Below are positions 49,601-61,600 of a stretch of 64,000 nt of DNA, piece after piece. Position 1 is the stretch's first letter, and every line of letters starts with the position of its first letter. Source of the DNA: Pampus argenteus (taxonomy: Eukaryota > Chordata > Actinopteri > Scombriformes > Stromateidae). The notes under the pieces are model-generated. The model was not told the DNA's origin. It did no database searches and saw only the letters and a program-made list of their open reading frames with translations. The position numbers and the translations under genes are program-made. The DNA lies in contig CM072878.1 in NCBI GenBank assembly GCA_036937835.1, positions 18,208,501-18,272,500 on the forward strand, in the 5' to 3' direction.

Positions 49601-52600
49601 TCGGTCTGACCGTGTGTCGTCTGTGTTTGTGTGGACGGGTGTTCATTTAATTGTGTTGCATACCAACCCCTGTCTCTATGTCAGATCTACACTTACGAGA
49701 TGAGCATCATCAAGGTAGTGGACGGAGACGCAGGTGGCTACCGCTGCGAGGTCACCTCCAAAGACAAGTGCGACAGCTGCACATTCGAAGTCTCCGTGCA
49801 GGGTAGGTCTGGAGACAGACACTTAATCACATTATTGTCATCTTCCATTCGCCGTATCCACCATTACAATGTAACTGGCTTTGTCAGCCAATAACTCAGT
49901 GAGTGCGATACACATTAGGGCCTATCATTTAGTGGCCTGGCGAGGTCATCAGTCCATTATTCCTTTGCTGCTCAGGCCTGCTGTGTAATGAATTAACCTA
50001 GCAGAGCTCTCACCAGTCTTTCTCCTTGTGTCTGGTTTCAGCTGTACAAGAGGAGCAGCAGGACAACATCTTGGAAGCGTTTAAGCGATCGTGAGTGTCA
50101 GTGTCGGCGAGGGTCTACTCAACATGTCACCCGTCACGCTGTCTCCCATATGCTCCTCTGTAGATCGCTGCCTCTGGGCATCTGTCAGTCTCAATGAGTG
50201 TCTCCGCCCGTGTGTCTGTCTATCGCTCAGTTGTAACTTTGTACGGGTCAGTCTGTCCGCCATCTCTCTCTTTCTCTTTCTGTCACGTCTCGTTTTGCTC
50301 CATCTGAACTCCCTCATAGTTTAACATCTTATGTATCCCGTCACGTATATGTATCTGCTTCCCTCGCTATCTATTTATGTCTCTACTTGTATGTTTCCTG
50401 TGAATCTGCAGCTTTATATTTTTTTTTTTGCTTGATCGTAAATCAGCCGAGACCTTTGCACTGAAACCTTGAGTCTCCATATTTGTGTTTAAAAATATAA
50501 TTTTCCTGCCCTCATTAGAGCTCAAGCAGAAAGGCACGGGTAAGATGAGAAACACAACCTGTAAAAAAAAAGACAGCATCATTTTCTGGTTTCGACAGGA
50601 TGTCAGCGCGCTTATTTACAGGATGCTGATATGAGCGAGAGAGAGAGAGAGAGGCTGGTGTGATAAATAGAAAGTGAAAAGTTGGTTAAAACTTAAAAAT
50701 GTTGCTGGAGAGATAATGGATGAGTGTGTTAAACACCTTGTTATGCGGAGGTCATGAAGCTCAGCCTGCAGAAGGTAACGTACGGAGAATCATACTGGAT
50801 ATTGTGTGATTCTGTGCTGCAGTGTCATGAAACAATAACACAATACAAGAGATCTGGTTCAGATCTTCAGGATACTTACTGCTGATGCGTGTTTCTCGTC
50901 TGAAAATAGCCCGAGCTCTCCATCATATAACCCGGGCTATTTTTTTTTATTTTTTTTGACTCATTTCAAGCTTGCATTCATTATTCCACGGTATGTTTAT
51001 TCCTGACAGGATGAGGTGTACAAGCGTGTCAACAAACATGCAGTATTTATACTGTACGGCATGATTACACACAGATGAATGCCAAAATAAAGGAGATACC
51101 AAATGGTAATCATGTGGAGAGCGAATGCAGCACGTCAGGGTACGACGGGTGCCAGGTGTGTGTTTTCTATTTTAGAATGGGACTCAATGATGGTTAAACA
51201 CTTGTAGTTAATACACCGGAGCCTCAAACGTTTGCAAATACTGTCACTGACAAACGTAGAAGGAAACATGGTGGTGTGTTTCTTTGTTTTTGTGGTGAGC
51301 ATCGATTATGCCTGAATGCAGAATCCTTTAATATGTTTTAATATAACATAGACTACTGGTGTTAGTAATCTTGATGATTATCTGACCTCCCAGAACTACT
51401 CAGGTATCGTTTGTTGAGATGCGACCGCAGTACGTCGTTTTCATGCTCGCCCAACCATTTGGCGATCACGTGTGTCCTGTGAACGAGAGCATTATCACCC
51501 TGGGAGAATTTACTCCCATCAGGATGGCAAGGATAACATAGATGGATGTCATCCTTGGATAAATCGTTCATCCATAGGACGAACATGATCACTCAGAATG
51601 GCTTTGAATTCATCTTGCATTTATCTTGCTGTGTCTGTGGGGTTCAATGAGCCTCAACCGGGTCAGGAAAACACACTCTGCGTTGCCAAACCCGCAAGGA
51701 GCATGCACACGTGCAACCTGGTTGCCATCAAGTATACACGTCACTGATGATTCTTATACTTGATACTAATAATATGATATTATTTATACTTGTGCTTTTA
51801 TGTGAAATGTGCAATTATTTATTCGCGTTTAAACAGCATACACTCTGTTGCTTAGAGCTTATTCCTGTCATGTCTGCTGCTTACGTGTGCTTTGTCTATT
51901 GTGACTGTTGTCTGTCACTTGAATTTAGGGCATGAAGGTAGCTTGTAGTCCTCGTCAAACGCTCTGATCTGTGCTCTCACTCATCCTATTTTTACGTCTA
52001 TCTGAACACGCAGGATGAAAAAAGGGTAAGTGCGAACTACAGGCAGCAATTCATTAAAACGACCACTGTGTGCCGTCGTATCTGTGTCATTTCTGTGCCT
52101 ATTTATAGGTTTGTGTAATGTGAAAGAAGACGTATGATTGAATGTATATTTGCTAATGCTCTTAGCAAATGGTTTTAGTTATTACGCAGACATTTAATCT
52201 CCCGGTTGTCTTTTCTTTCCGACTCCAGTGGAGATGCAGGTGAGGATGCTGGTGATCTAGACTTCAGCGCCCTGCTCAAGAAAAGGTAACATCAGCTACA
52301 AGAGATGCATAATCTCTTCCACTGTCTTAAATTTTGGTTCTCTCTCTCTATCTGATGTTGTTTTTTTTTTAACCTCATTCACAATCACACTCATATCTAC
52401 TTCAGGGAGAAAAAACGAAATGACATGCCCAAAGAGGAAGTGGATGTGTGGGAAATCTTGAAGGAGGCCAGACCCTGTGACTATGAGAAGATTGCCTTTG
52501 AGTATGGCATCACAGACCTGAGGGGCATGCTGAAGAGGTTGAAGAAGATGAAGAAGGTGGAGCCCAAGAAGAGTGACGGTGAGGAGCGAGGGGAGAGACA

Positions 52601-55600
52601 GGAGAAAGGTTACGAGGCAAAAGTGGAGTAGTGCACTAGTGAGTGAGGCAGCAGGCAGGAAACGAGCGCTCTCTAATGCAGTAGGCTGTAAATATCAGCA
52701 GCTTTTAAAGGCCTTGAGGGAGATGTTATATTGCTGGGACGACAGGTGGAATGTGTGTTAGCATATGCCTGCTTCTGGTTGGCATTTATTTGGCTATTAA
52801 AGCTGTGGTTGAACTATGCTAACAGGATAGTTTCTTGTCAGCTTTCCTGAAGAAGCTGGATACAGCTTACTCAGTGGACAAGGGCAAGAAGATCCAGCTC
52901 ACTGTGGAGGTCGCTGACCCCAACGCTCCAATCAAGTGGCTCAAAAACGGACAGGAAATAAAACCATCAGCCAAGTGAGTTGGGGTGTGCTCTCAGGGGT
53001 ATTTTATGGCTTTGTTGCTTTTTAAGATCCACTCTCATCACGTGGCTGGGAGTTATTAACCGCTGACGGTGGTGAAAATGCTGCCTTACCACTATTTCCC
53101 AGCTAATGTGTACATAGGAGCTGACCAAGGACTTGCTTGTGTGGGACAAATGATCCAACACAGCTCATAAAAACAGTGGAAACGCTGAAAAAGTTGCCTG
53201 TTTTTACACATTACACAGGAGATGCTAACTCTCCTGTTAGCATCGTGTTGGTCTCCACCAACTCCTGAAGGATAAATCTGGCTTTTCGTGACGTTAGCGA
53301 GTTGTAAATTTGTCTATCTTCCATTTGATGCTGGGCTGGTAGTTTATAGCATGTTTATCTGAGCCTTTCTTCACTGTTGTATCTGAAAACAACACTATGA
53401 GGCCTTATTCAGACTCCCAGCCAACGATTATCCAGATTTATCTTTTCACATTACACTTACTCATTTTTTTCATTGTCTCTATTAAAACTGCTGGTTCATG
53501 CAACTTTAATACAACAGTGTTTTTCAACATTAGCAGCCAGAAATACAGTGCAACTGTGCAGTGTGTTTGCAGTCGTAGCAGCTGCTTGGTTGGTACTTGT
53601 GTTGTTATTGAACGACCTAATTGCGACTGCTGTTGGAAAACTTTAACGCTTACTCACAAGCTAATAGCTAGGCCCTGTGTTATTAGTTTAATCAACTTAC
53701 CCGTTTGGTTGCTGTGATTATGTAACATCATTCCAATCAATAATAAATAAATAAATGATACCTTGTGATTGGCCAAGGCAACTAGTGTTTAGAGCAACAT
53801 TAAGTGGCTAATTAGCATAATTAGAGGCTTCTAATCAACAAGACGTGATTATAGTTTTGTTGTTGTGAAGTAACTCAGTGTTGCTACGCTATGACATGGA
53901 AGCATGGAAACTAAGAAACCAAGACTGGGCTGAACAAAGCTTTAAAACTCTGACTTGATATATAAATGTTAAGTTGGAGCATCTTTAGCTTGCTGATTTC
54001 TCTCCAGTGCCGTCAGTGTCGCTCTCCTCTTTGCTCTTTTCCTCTCCTCCATCAAAGGCTTCTTCCTGTGTTTTATTAAAGAGGGTACAGCTGTTGTCAG
54101 TGGTTCCACCATCTGCTGTTTGGAATAGTGTTATGGCGTTTATTCAAAGTCCTCTTCCTGTTTTGATTTGATAAAGAGACCTAAACCTCCTCCTACAGTA
54201 GGATGTGCTTCCAGGCTGTACTCTAACTTATCAAATGCTTTAGGTTATAGAGTTGGAGCCATTGGGAAAAGGGTTTTTCAGTAAAAGGGGAAAGGGAGGA
54301 AGTCTGCACTACAGATCTACAAACGTAGGTAGCTGGAAATGTTTTATAGGTATTGTATCAGTAGACAATGTGGAATAATTTCTAAAAAAAAAATATTATT
54401 ATACTAAATAATATTATACTTTGATAATATGGCTGGCAATTTTACTACATTTTATCTTCATCCTTACACAGAACTACTCTCCTGAGACTGAAAACGTGAT
54501 CGCTGTTATTAGTCTATGGAGCTGTTTCTAAACAAACCAACATGACCAAAGTCTTCATGGAAGGAAAGGAAAGGAAATATGTCGAACCAATGCATCACGA
54601 TGTCTGAAAAGCATAAAAACATGGATGCATCACAGCCGCTAACATTATTCATTGACAGCATTTTGATCATAAACAACTCTGCCTCAGCTGTTGCTCAGCT
54701 CAGTGAATGCTTGCAGCGCGTAACCATGGGAATCCTTCCCATCACTACAGTCCCATCCCATGTGACCAGAAACTAGCACTACGGTAGTCCTTTAATGGTT
54801 GTCAACAAGTTTGTTACAGAAATACAACAGTATGTGTGTGTGTGTGTGTGTGTGTGTACATTTGAAGGTCTGTAGAGGAATGAGTGGATCCTTTGTCTTG
54901 TTCTGTAACTGTGAGTCACTCCGTTGTCTTCAGGCCGTCTGAGCCTGATTGTGGATTTGCTGAAAGCAGTTATTCTTTCTTTTCTCTCTTTCTCTCTTGC
55001 TCTCTGTTTCTTTGTCTCCTCTCATTCTTCTTCTTCATCCTCCTCGTATAATCTCCCCCCCATCATCATCCCTGTACGTCCAGGTATGTGTTTGAGAGCG
55101 TGGGCAACAAGCGGACACTCACTATCAACAAGTGCAACCTGTCTGATGACGCAGCGTACGAGTGCGTGGTCGGGGAGGAGAAGTGCTTCACGGAGGTTTT
55201 TGTCAAAGGTATATGAGTCATTCTCTTTGGAGGAATCCTTCTGTCAGGAAGAAGAGGCTTTTCTGCTCGGTTTAGCAAATGTTGTCATTTGAGCGCCGAG
55301 CGGTTTGACAGCTCTGTTCCCTCCTCGTGTTTGTCATCTGCTTATTTCAATGCTTTTATGTCACACAGTGGCATGCTGTGCTCTGTTGTCGGCTCACTCA
55401 TTTTTAATGGGTACATTGTGAGTGAAATGTTTATGTTGTGTTTAATGTCATGTATCGTTGTTGTTAAGCCGCATGTATTAATGTCTCATCGTATTTATAC
55501 GAGTTTGACTGATATGGATGTGTTTGAAGGCCGATTTGTTTTTTAATTTTAACTTCACACCAAGATAATCCAGAGAAGGACACCCATTTACTGTGCCTGT

Positions 55601-58600
55601 TATATAATACATCTATGAGTCTGTGTGGTCCTCCATCTTTCAACAATATACATGCTCCTTTCACTCAAAGCGAGGGGAGGGGGACGGAGGAGACGTGATA
55701 TTGTTTAAATATGGAGACGACAGCATATTTTAATACGAGCGTACACCCGTGAAAATGCTGGAATTAGAATCAGTTATTGTTCCGCATGTCGGAGTAAAGT
55801 GGATTACCGGTAGGTAATGCAGTAACAAATATCTAACAAAGGCAAACGGAAACAGATCAAGGAGGCTTTGTATTAACATATGAGCAAATATATTTATCAA
55901 TTAGAAACAAAGGCCCCCCTCTAATATGAGCCTGCTTCCAATAAAGGCCTGGTACACTCTGCAGTCGAGGTATTTGAGGAAATCAGTCCGACTCTGGTGT
56001 TTACTGTATATCTCTTCTGAGTGTTTTGTGTGTGAGTATGAGAGTTTTTAATAGATGTAACTGGGTCTACTGCTGCTTTATTAATCCTGTGTTTTACTCT
56101 GTGTGCTCACTGCTGCCCGTCCTGCATTTACATAGCAACTCTAAGATGTGCAGGTTATGCACATAAATATACATCTTAGAGTTGCTATTCATTGTTTTTA
56201 GTAAGTTTACTTTGTTCATTTGCTTCAGTTTTCCTAATAAGTAGTAGTGGTGAGTTGCAAAGTGAATTGTGAAAAGTGAAAGGTGCATGTTCTGCAGCAA
56301 CCGTATAAATATATACGCACAAATTTAGCTCTTCAACTCACTCATTTTTCCTCTTGTTTACGAAACAACACTGCATGCATAAAGCGACAGGATAAGCGCA
56401 AAGGTTTAATGCATGTTGAAACACTTTTAAGTGTCTTCGCCTGTGGCGGTATTGATGTGAGAGTATTTGTTTTAAGAAAAAAAAAGAAAAAGAAAAACTA
56501 AACTAATAAAACAAGCTCATTTCACAAAACTTTTGTGAGGCCTGCAGTCAAACACACACACACACACGTGCATGTTTCTGTGGTGCTGTGACTGTGGTTC
56601 AGGGAGTTTCTGGGCTCGCCAGCTGAGATTGAAGAGAACTGAGACGTCCGGAGGGAGACTGGGATGCTGACGATGACAAATAGCTGAGGCTATCAGAGCA
56701 TCAAGCATCACACCATGTGGTTACACAATGTGACTCTCACCTCCTCAGGAGACTTGAAGTACCTTCTACTTCTACAAGATGGGTGTGTTTGGTGGCATTG
56801 ATAAGGACTTCAGGAGTATATTACTCTTTTTCAACTTATAGACAGCCCATCGACACAGGAGGAAAGCGTACTTAAATAGCTGAAGTTCAGATTTTTACTT
56901 GAATACCTGTTAAGAAACATTATCAGATATAATTAAAGCTGTACTTACCAACATTTGATGTTTTGGTTGGAATCAATATTACAATATTTTTTAAGATTTT
57001 ATAATATATTTTCCATAAAATAATACATTTTATGCTGTTATTAATTATATTTTTGTAGAACTTAAGATTTTGCACGTCTGAATTTAGCCTAGCTCCAGCT
57101 GTAAATGAGCAGTGAGCCTTCACTGTTTTAAAGCTCGACTCAAACCTTTGGATTTGTCTTCAGAGCCTCCGGTCACCATCACCAAGCTGCTGGATGACGT
57201 CCACACCGTGGTCGGGGAGAAGGTGGAGTTTGAGGTGGAAGTGTCCGAGGAAGGAGCCAACGTCAAATGGTGAGCTGATATATGTGGTTCAATATGCCCT
57301 CAGAAATATTCTCTGTACAATTGTTGGTATACATTCACATTTAAGAAGTTTAAACCAGAGAATATTTAGCAGTTCAACTTAAAAATGGACTCAAAACGAT
57401 TACTCGACTATCAAAATAGTTGGTGATTGATTTTCTGCTGATCACCTAATCAATTACTCACTAATCATTGCAGCTCTACTTGTGATCCCTGAAGGGTCTA
57501 GACACGTAACATTGCAGACATCTATTCTCTGATGTGTTCAAGTTTCACTGAAGCAAATGTGAATTTGTGTCTCTTTAGGATGAAAGATGGAGTTGAGCTG
57601 AACAGAGAAACTGCAGGTTCAAAGTACAGATTTAAAAAAGATGGGAAGCGGCATATTTTGGTCATAAACGAAGCCACTAAGGAGGACATTGGGGTGTACT
57701 ACGCCTTTACCAACGGCGGCGAGTCAAAGGCAGAACTGGAAGTTGAAGGTACCATTTTTAGCGAGTTTACCAGTTAGAGTCATTATAGGTGTTTGGCATT
57801 TTCTTCAAACTTGCATTAGTGGTGTTAGCTCCCTGCTTGCTGTATGATTTTACTGCCAGCAGTTTGTGACCAGCTATTAATCAGGCTTATCACAAACACA
57901 ACATTTTCTTGGAAATCAACGTGAAGGTGCAACAGTTGAATTACATCAATGCAAAACTATATATAAGAAATTCTGATCAACAGTTTGATTAAAAACTGGA
58001 AACAAACGAAATGCATACTATCTAAATGCTTCAACAATAAATGTTAATTTGAGTGACAAGAGGCAGTAAATTATAGGCCATCAGCGGGTGTGTAGTTTTC
58101 TAACATTTCAGACATGGCTTCAATTAGGAACTTAAAGAAAAGTGTACACATCAGTGCAAGTTGATGTTTTCCATTTTGACAAGCATGAAAAGCAATAAAT
58201 TAGTCATTACTCATGCCATAATTAATATCACTTCATTAATCGCAGTATCAGTAGTTCATCACACTATTCATCATGGTAATTTTCTTTTACACGTCCAAAA
58301 TTGATGGTTGGGTCCCGTCTTACCCTTCAGAAATGAGGTTATAATCAGTGTTTGTTGCTGCAGACTTGCAGATGAGTCTCCTACATTGAAGTGTGAGAAA
58401 TAATCTGTCCTTCCTCATCAGTTAGAGGTTGGGAACACAGTGCAGCCCAGGCATAGATACAGTTCATCCTGTATATAGCACAAGATGATGGAGAAACACT
58501 GAAACTTGGATTGCATACTGGGTTTGGTCAAATGAGTCCATGTAAACACACACGTAAACACGTTGGTGTCTGATTGCTACAGATAAGGAGCTTGAGGTTC

Positions 58601-61600
58601 TGCAGAGCATCGCTGACCTGACGGTGAAAGCTGCTGAACAGGCTGTATTCAAGTGTGAAGTGTCTGATGAAAAAGTGACGGGGAAATGGTTCAAGGACGG
58701 CGTCGAAGTCCAACCCAGTGATCGCATCAAAATGACGCACATCGGGAGGTATTATATCAGACTGCTGTGGTTTCAATGTCAGAAAGCTGTTGTTTTTTTT
58801 TGAACCATCATCCACAGTTACAAACACACACAGAGATTCACAAAACCATATAGCCATCACAACAAGCACTGTCTGCAACATGGCTTGGAAAACTATTACC
58901 AAAGACTTTTCTTCCTTGTTTGACCCATTTTTAGGATACGCTGCAATCTTTAAAGCTCCAACCTCTAAACACACACACACACACAAACATACACACCCCT
59001 AGGGACTGGGGTTTCTTTCAGTAATCCCTCCATCAGAGCTGCCTATAACAGGAGATATGCCAGGCCAAACAGCGGTCACACAAGGTGAAAGCCATTTAGT
59101 TGCTTGGGCAACTGTCTTTTGCATAATTGCGGGTCCCAGTGAGTGTTGTCTAACATGTCCTCAGGACCCACAAGCTGACAATTAATGAGGTGAAGCCTTC
59201 GGACGCTGGAGATTATACCTTTGTACCTGATGGATATGCACTTTCTCTATCTGCAAAACTCAACTTCCTGGGTGAGAACCAGAATATGAAGCATTTGATG
59301 GGTTTTCTGAACATGAGCATCTCAAATTTTAATGAGGCTGATTCATATTTTTTGTCCTCTCAGAAATCAAGATTGACTATGTTCCCCGACAAGGTAGGTG
59401 TGGCTTTTTGTAACATATTTTTATTACTGCAATATATCCCTAAACTACCATGCATATCATGGCTGTCAACAGATCCCATGTGCAGAACTAAACCAACAAT
59501 GAACTGACTACCTACAAGTATCCGAGGCTTGATATATGTTACTCCTCTTAGCTAAAATCTTCTGTTGTTTTTAAAAACACATCAATGAGTTACACTAGGT
59601 GACATGTTCCTTCATTGTAAAGATTATGGTCACGTTAGCTTGTTTATAAACTGCTCCAAAGACTAATAAGGACAAATAATACTCATGTTTTCAGTCTCTG
59701 GAGAGTAGTTCTGTGTACAATGCTTTGCTAGCTTGTTGTGCTACTATCACAACCACTTGACTTTGTAATACATTGTTCATTTCTCACAGTACAAAGTAGA
59801 TTGATTTATTGCTGGATTGGTTTCGCACACACACTGCATCCAACATTCACTGTATCACTGTAAAACCACTGGAAATGAGCAACAACAACATTTTTAGCTG
59901 CTCATTATTTGCTTTTTTAAACTCAATCTGCCTAAAATCTGATGATCCGTGTATGAAATGACTGCTGCTCCTCTTTAACAAGATAAGTCGCACAGTTATT
60001 GACCACAAAGACATTGTCCTGCTTAAATGCTGAAAATGCTAGTAGTGTTAAAACACCTTTTCCAAGCTGAAAAGCATTGAAGTATAAACTTTGATGCAAA
60101 AATAACCATAGTGGAGTCTTCCCCTTAAAAAACCCCACTCTAACCTGAATGACCGCTGCACTTTTCTCTTTCTCCTCCTCTTCTACTCTAATGTTGAAAA
60201 TGAAAGAGCCTCCCAAAATCCACCTGGACACCAGTGGCACAGGCAGCAAGAACACCATTACCGTGGTGGCTGGAAACAAACTTCGCCTTGACGTGGAGAT
60301 CACAGGAGATCCGGCCCCGACTGTGTGCTGGATGAAAGGAGACAACGTGAGCAGACAAGATTCTCACTATTCACCTCAAACACACTCAAACACACGTCAG
60401 CTACCTTTGTGCGTCAATCCAGAGTATCCAGGTGTTAGTCAGCCAACGGTAACAAAAGAATGAAACATGAACTAGACTCTGAAGGTTGACTCACCTGTCA
60501 TTGTGGCAGCTGTGCCGTCGTCATGCGACACCATCCTCCTCATCAATGTCCTTTGTTGTGTCTGTCGCTCTGTGTGGTAGGTGGTGTCTGAGGCAGAAGG
60601 ACGGGTCCGCGTGGAGACGAGGAAGACACTGAGCAGCTTTGTTATCGAGGGAGCAGAAAAAGAGGACGAGGGCCACTACTCCATCACCGTGACCAACCCT
60701 GCTGGAGAGGACAAGGCCGAACTCTTTGTTAAAATCGTGGGTCAGTGACTTTTTGTGAACTGAGATTGATTTAGGTCCATACCAGTGTTTTTAAATGTTG
60801 TACCCAGTTTATTAAAATGCTTTAATGTTTTTAGACTTTCAAAGGCAGCGATTGGTTGTCATTGATTAAAAATAAACTTTCACAGCCTTCACAATTGAGC
60901 TACATAATCCGTCAGTCATCTTTTATTCTTGTCAAAGTTGGGATGTTGTTGTGCAAATAATGCAGATGTTGGAAGTGAGAATTACCAAGCATAATCATGG
61001 TAACCATGTTGTAACTTTGACACTGATAAAAGCAGACATGATGTGATGGATTTCAAGCAAATTAGATTTTCTATAACTCTAAATAATGAATGAAAACAGT
61101 AGCTGGAAGTTTCCATCTAAAATACTACATTATCATTCTTTGAATGAAGTATTCCTCAGAATTTTATGTTTTGCTATGGGAAATAAGACTAGAAACGATC
61201 ATATAAAAATGTCTTACTTACTTCCTAATTTCTCGTTCTATTTCATTATTTCATGTCTATCTTTTCATCTCCTCGTTTCCGACTGTATCCGGCCTGTCCA
61301 GATGTGCCCAACCCTCCCGAGAATGTCAAATGCACATCAGTTGGCGAGGACTGCGGCACAATCACGTGGGACCCTCCTGCGTTTGACGGCGGCGTTCCCA
61401 TTAAAGGTATCCCTGCGACACACAGCATCTAATGTTCACATCTGATGTCTCCATCCCCGGAGAATCCACACCGTTTACTACACCGCAGTGTTTTAAACTC
61501 TTTTCCAAACAACATTGAAGCATTTTCCAGGACTTCACCGTATGTTTGTACGGCTTTCTCCAGGGTATCTGATGGAGAGGAAGAAGATCGGCTCATCCAG

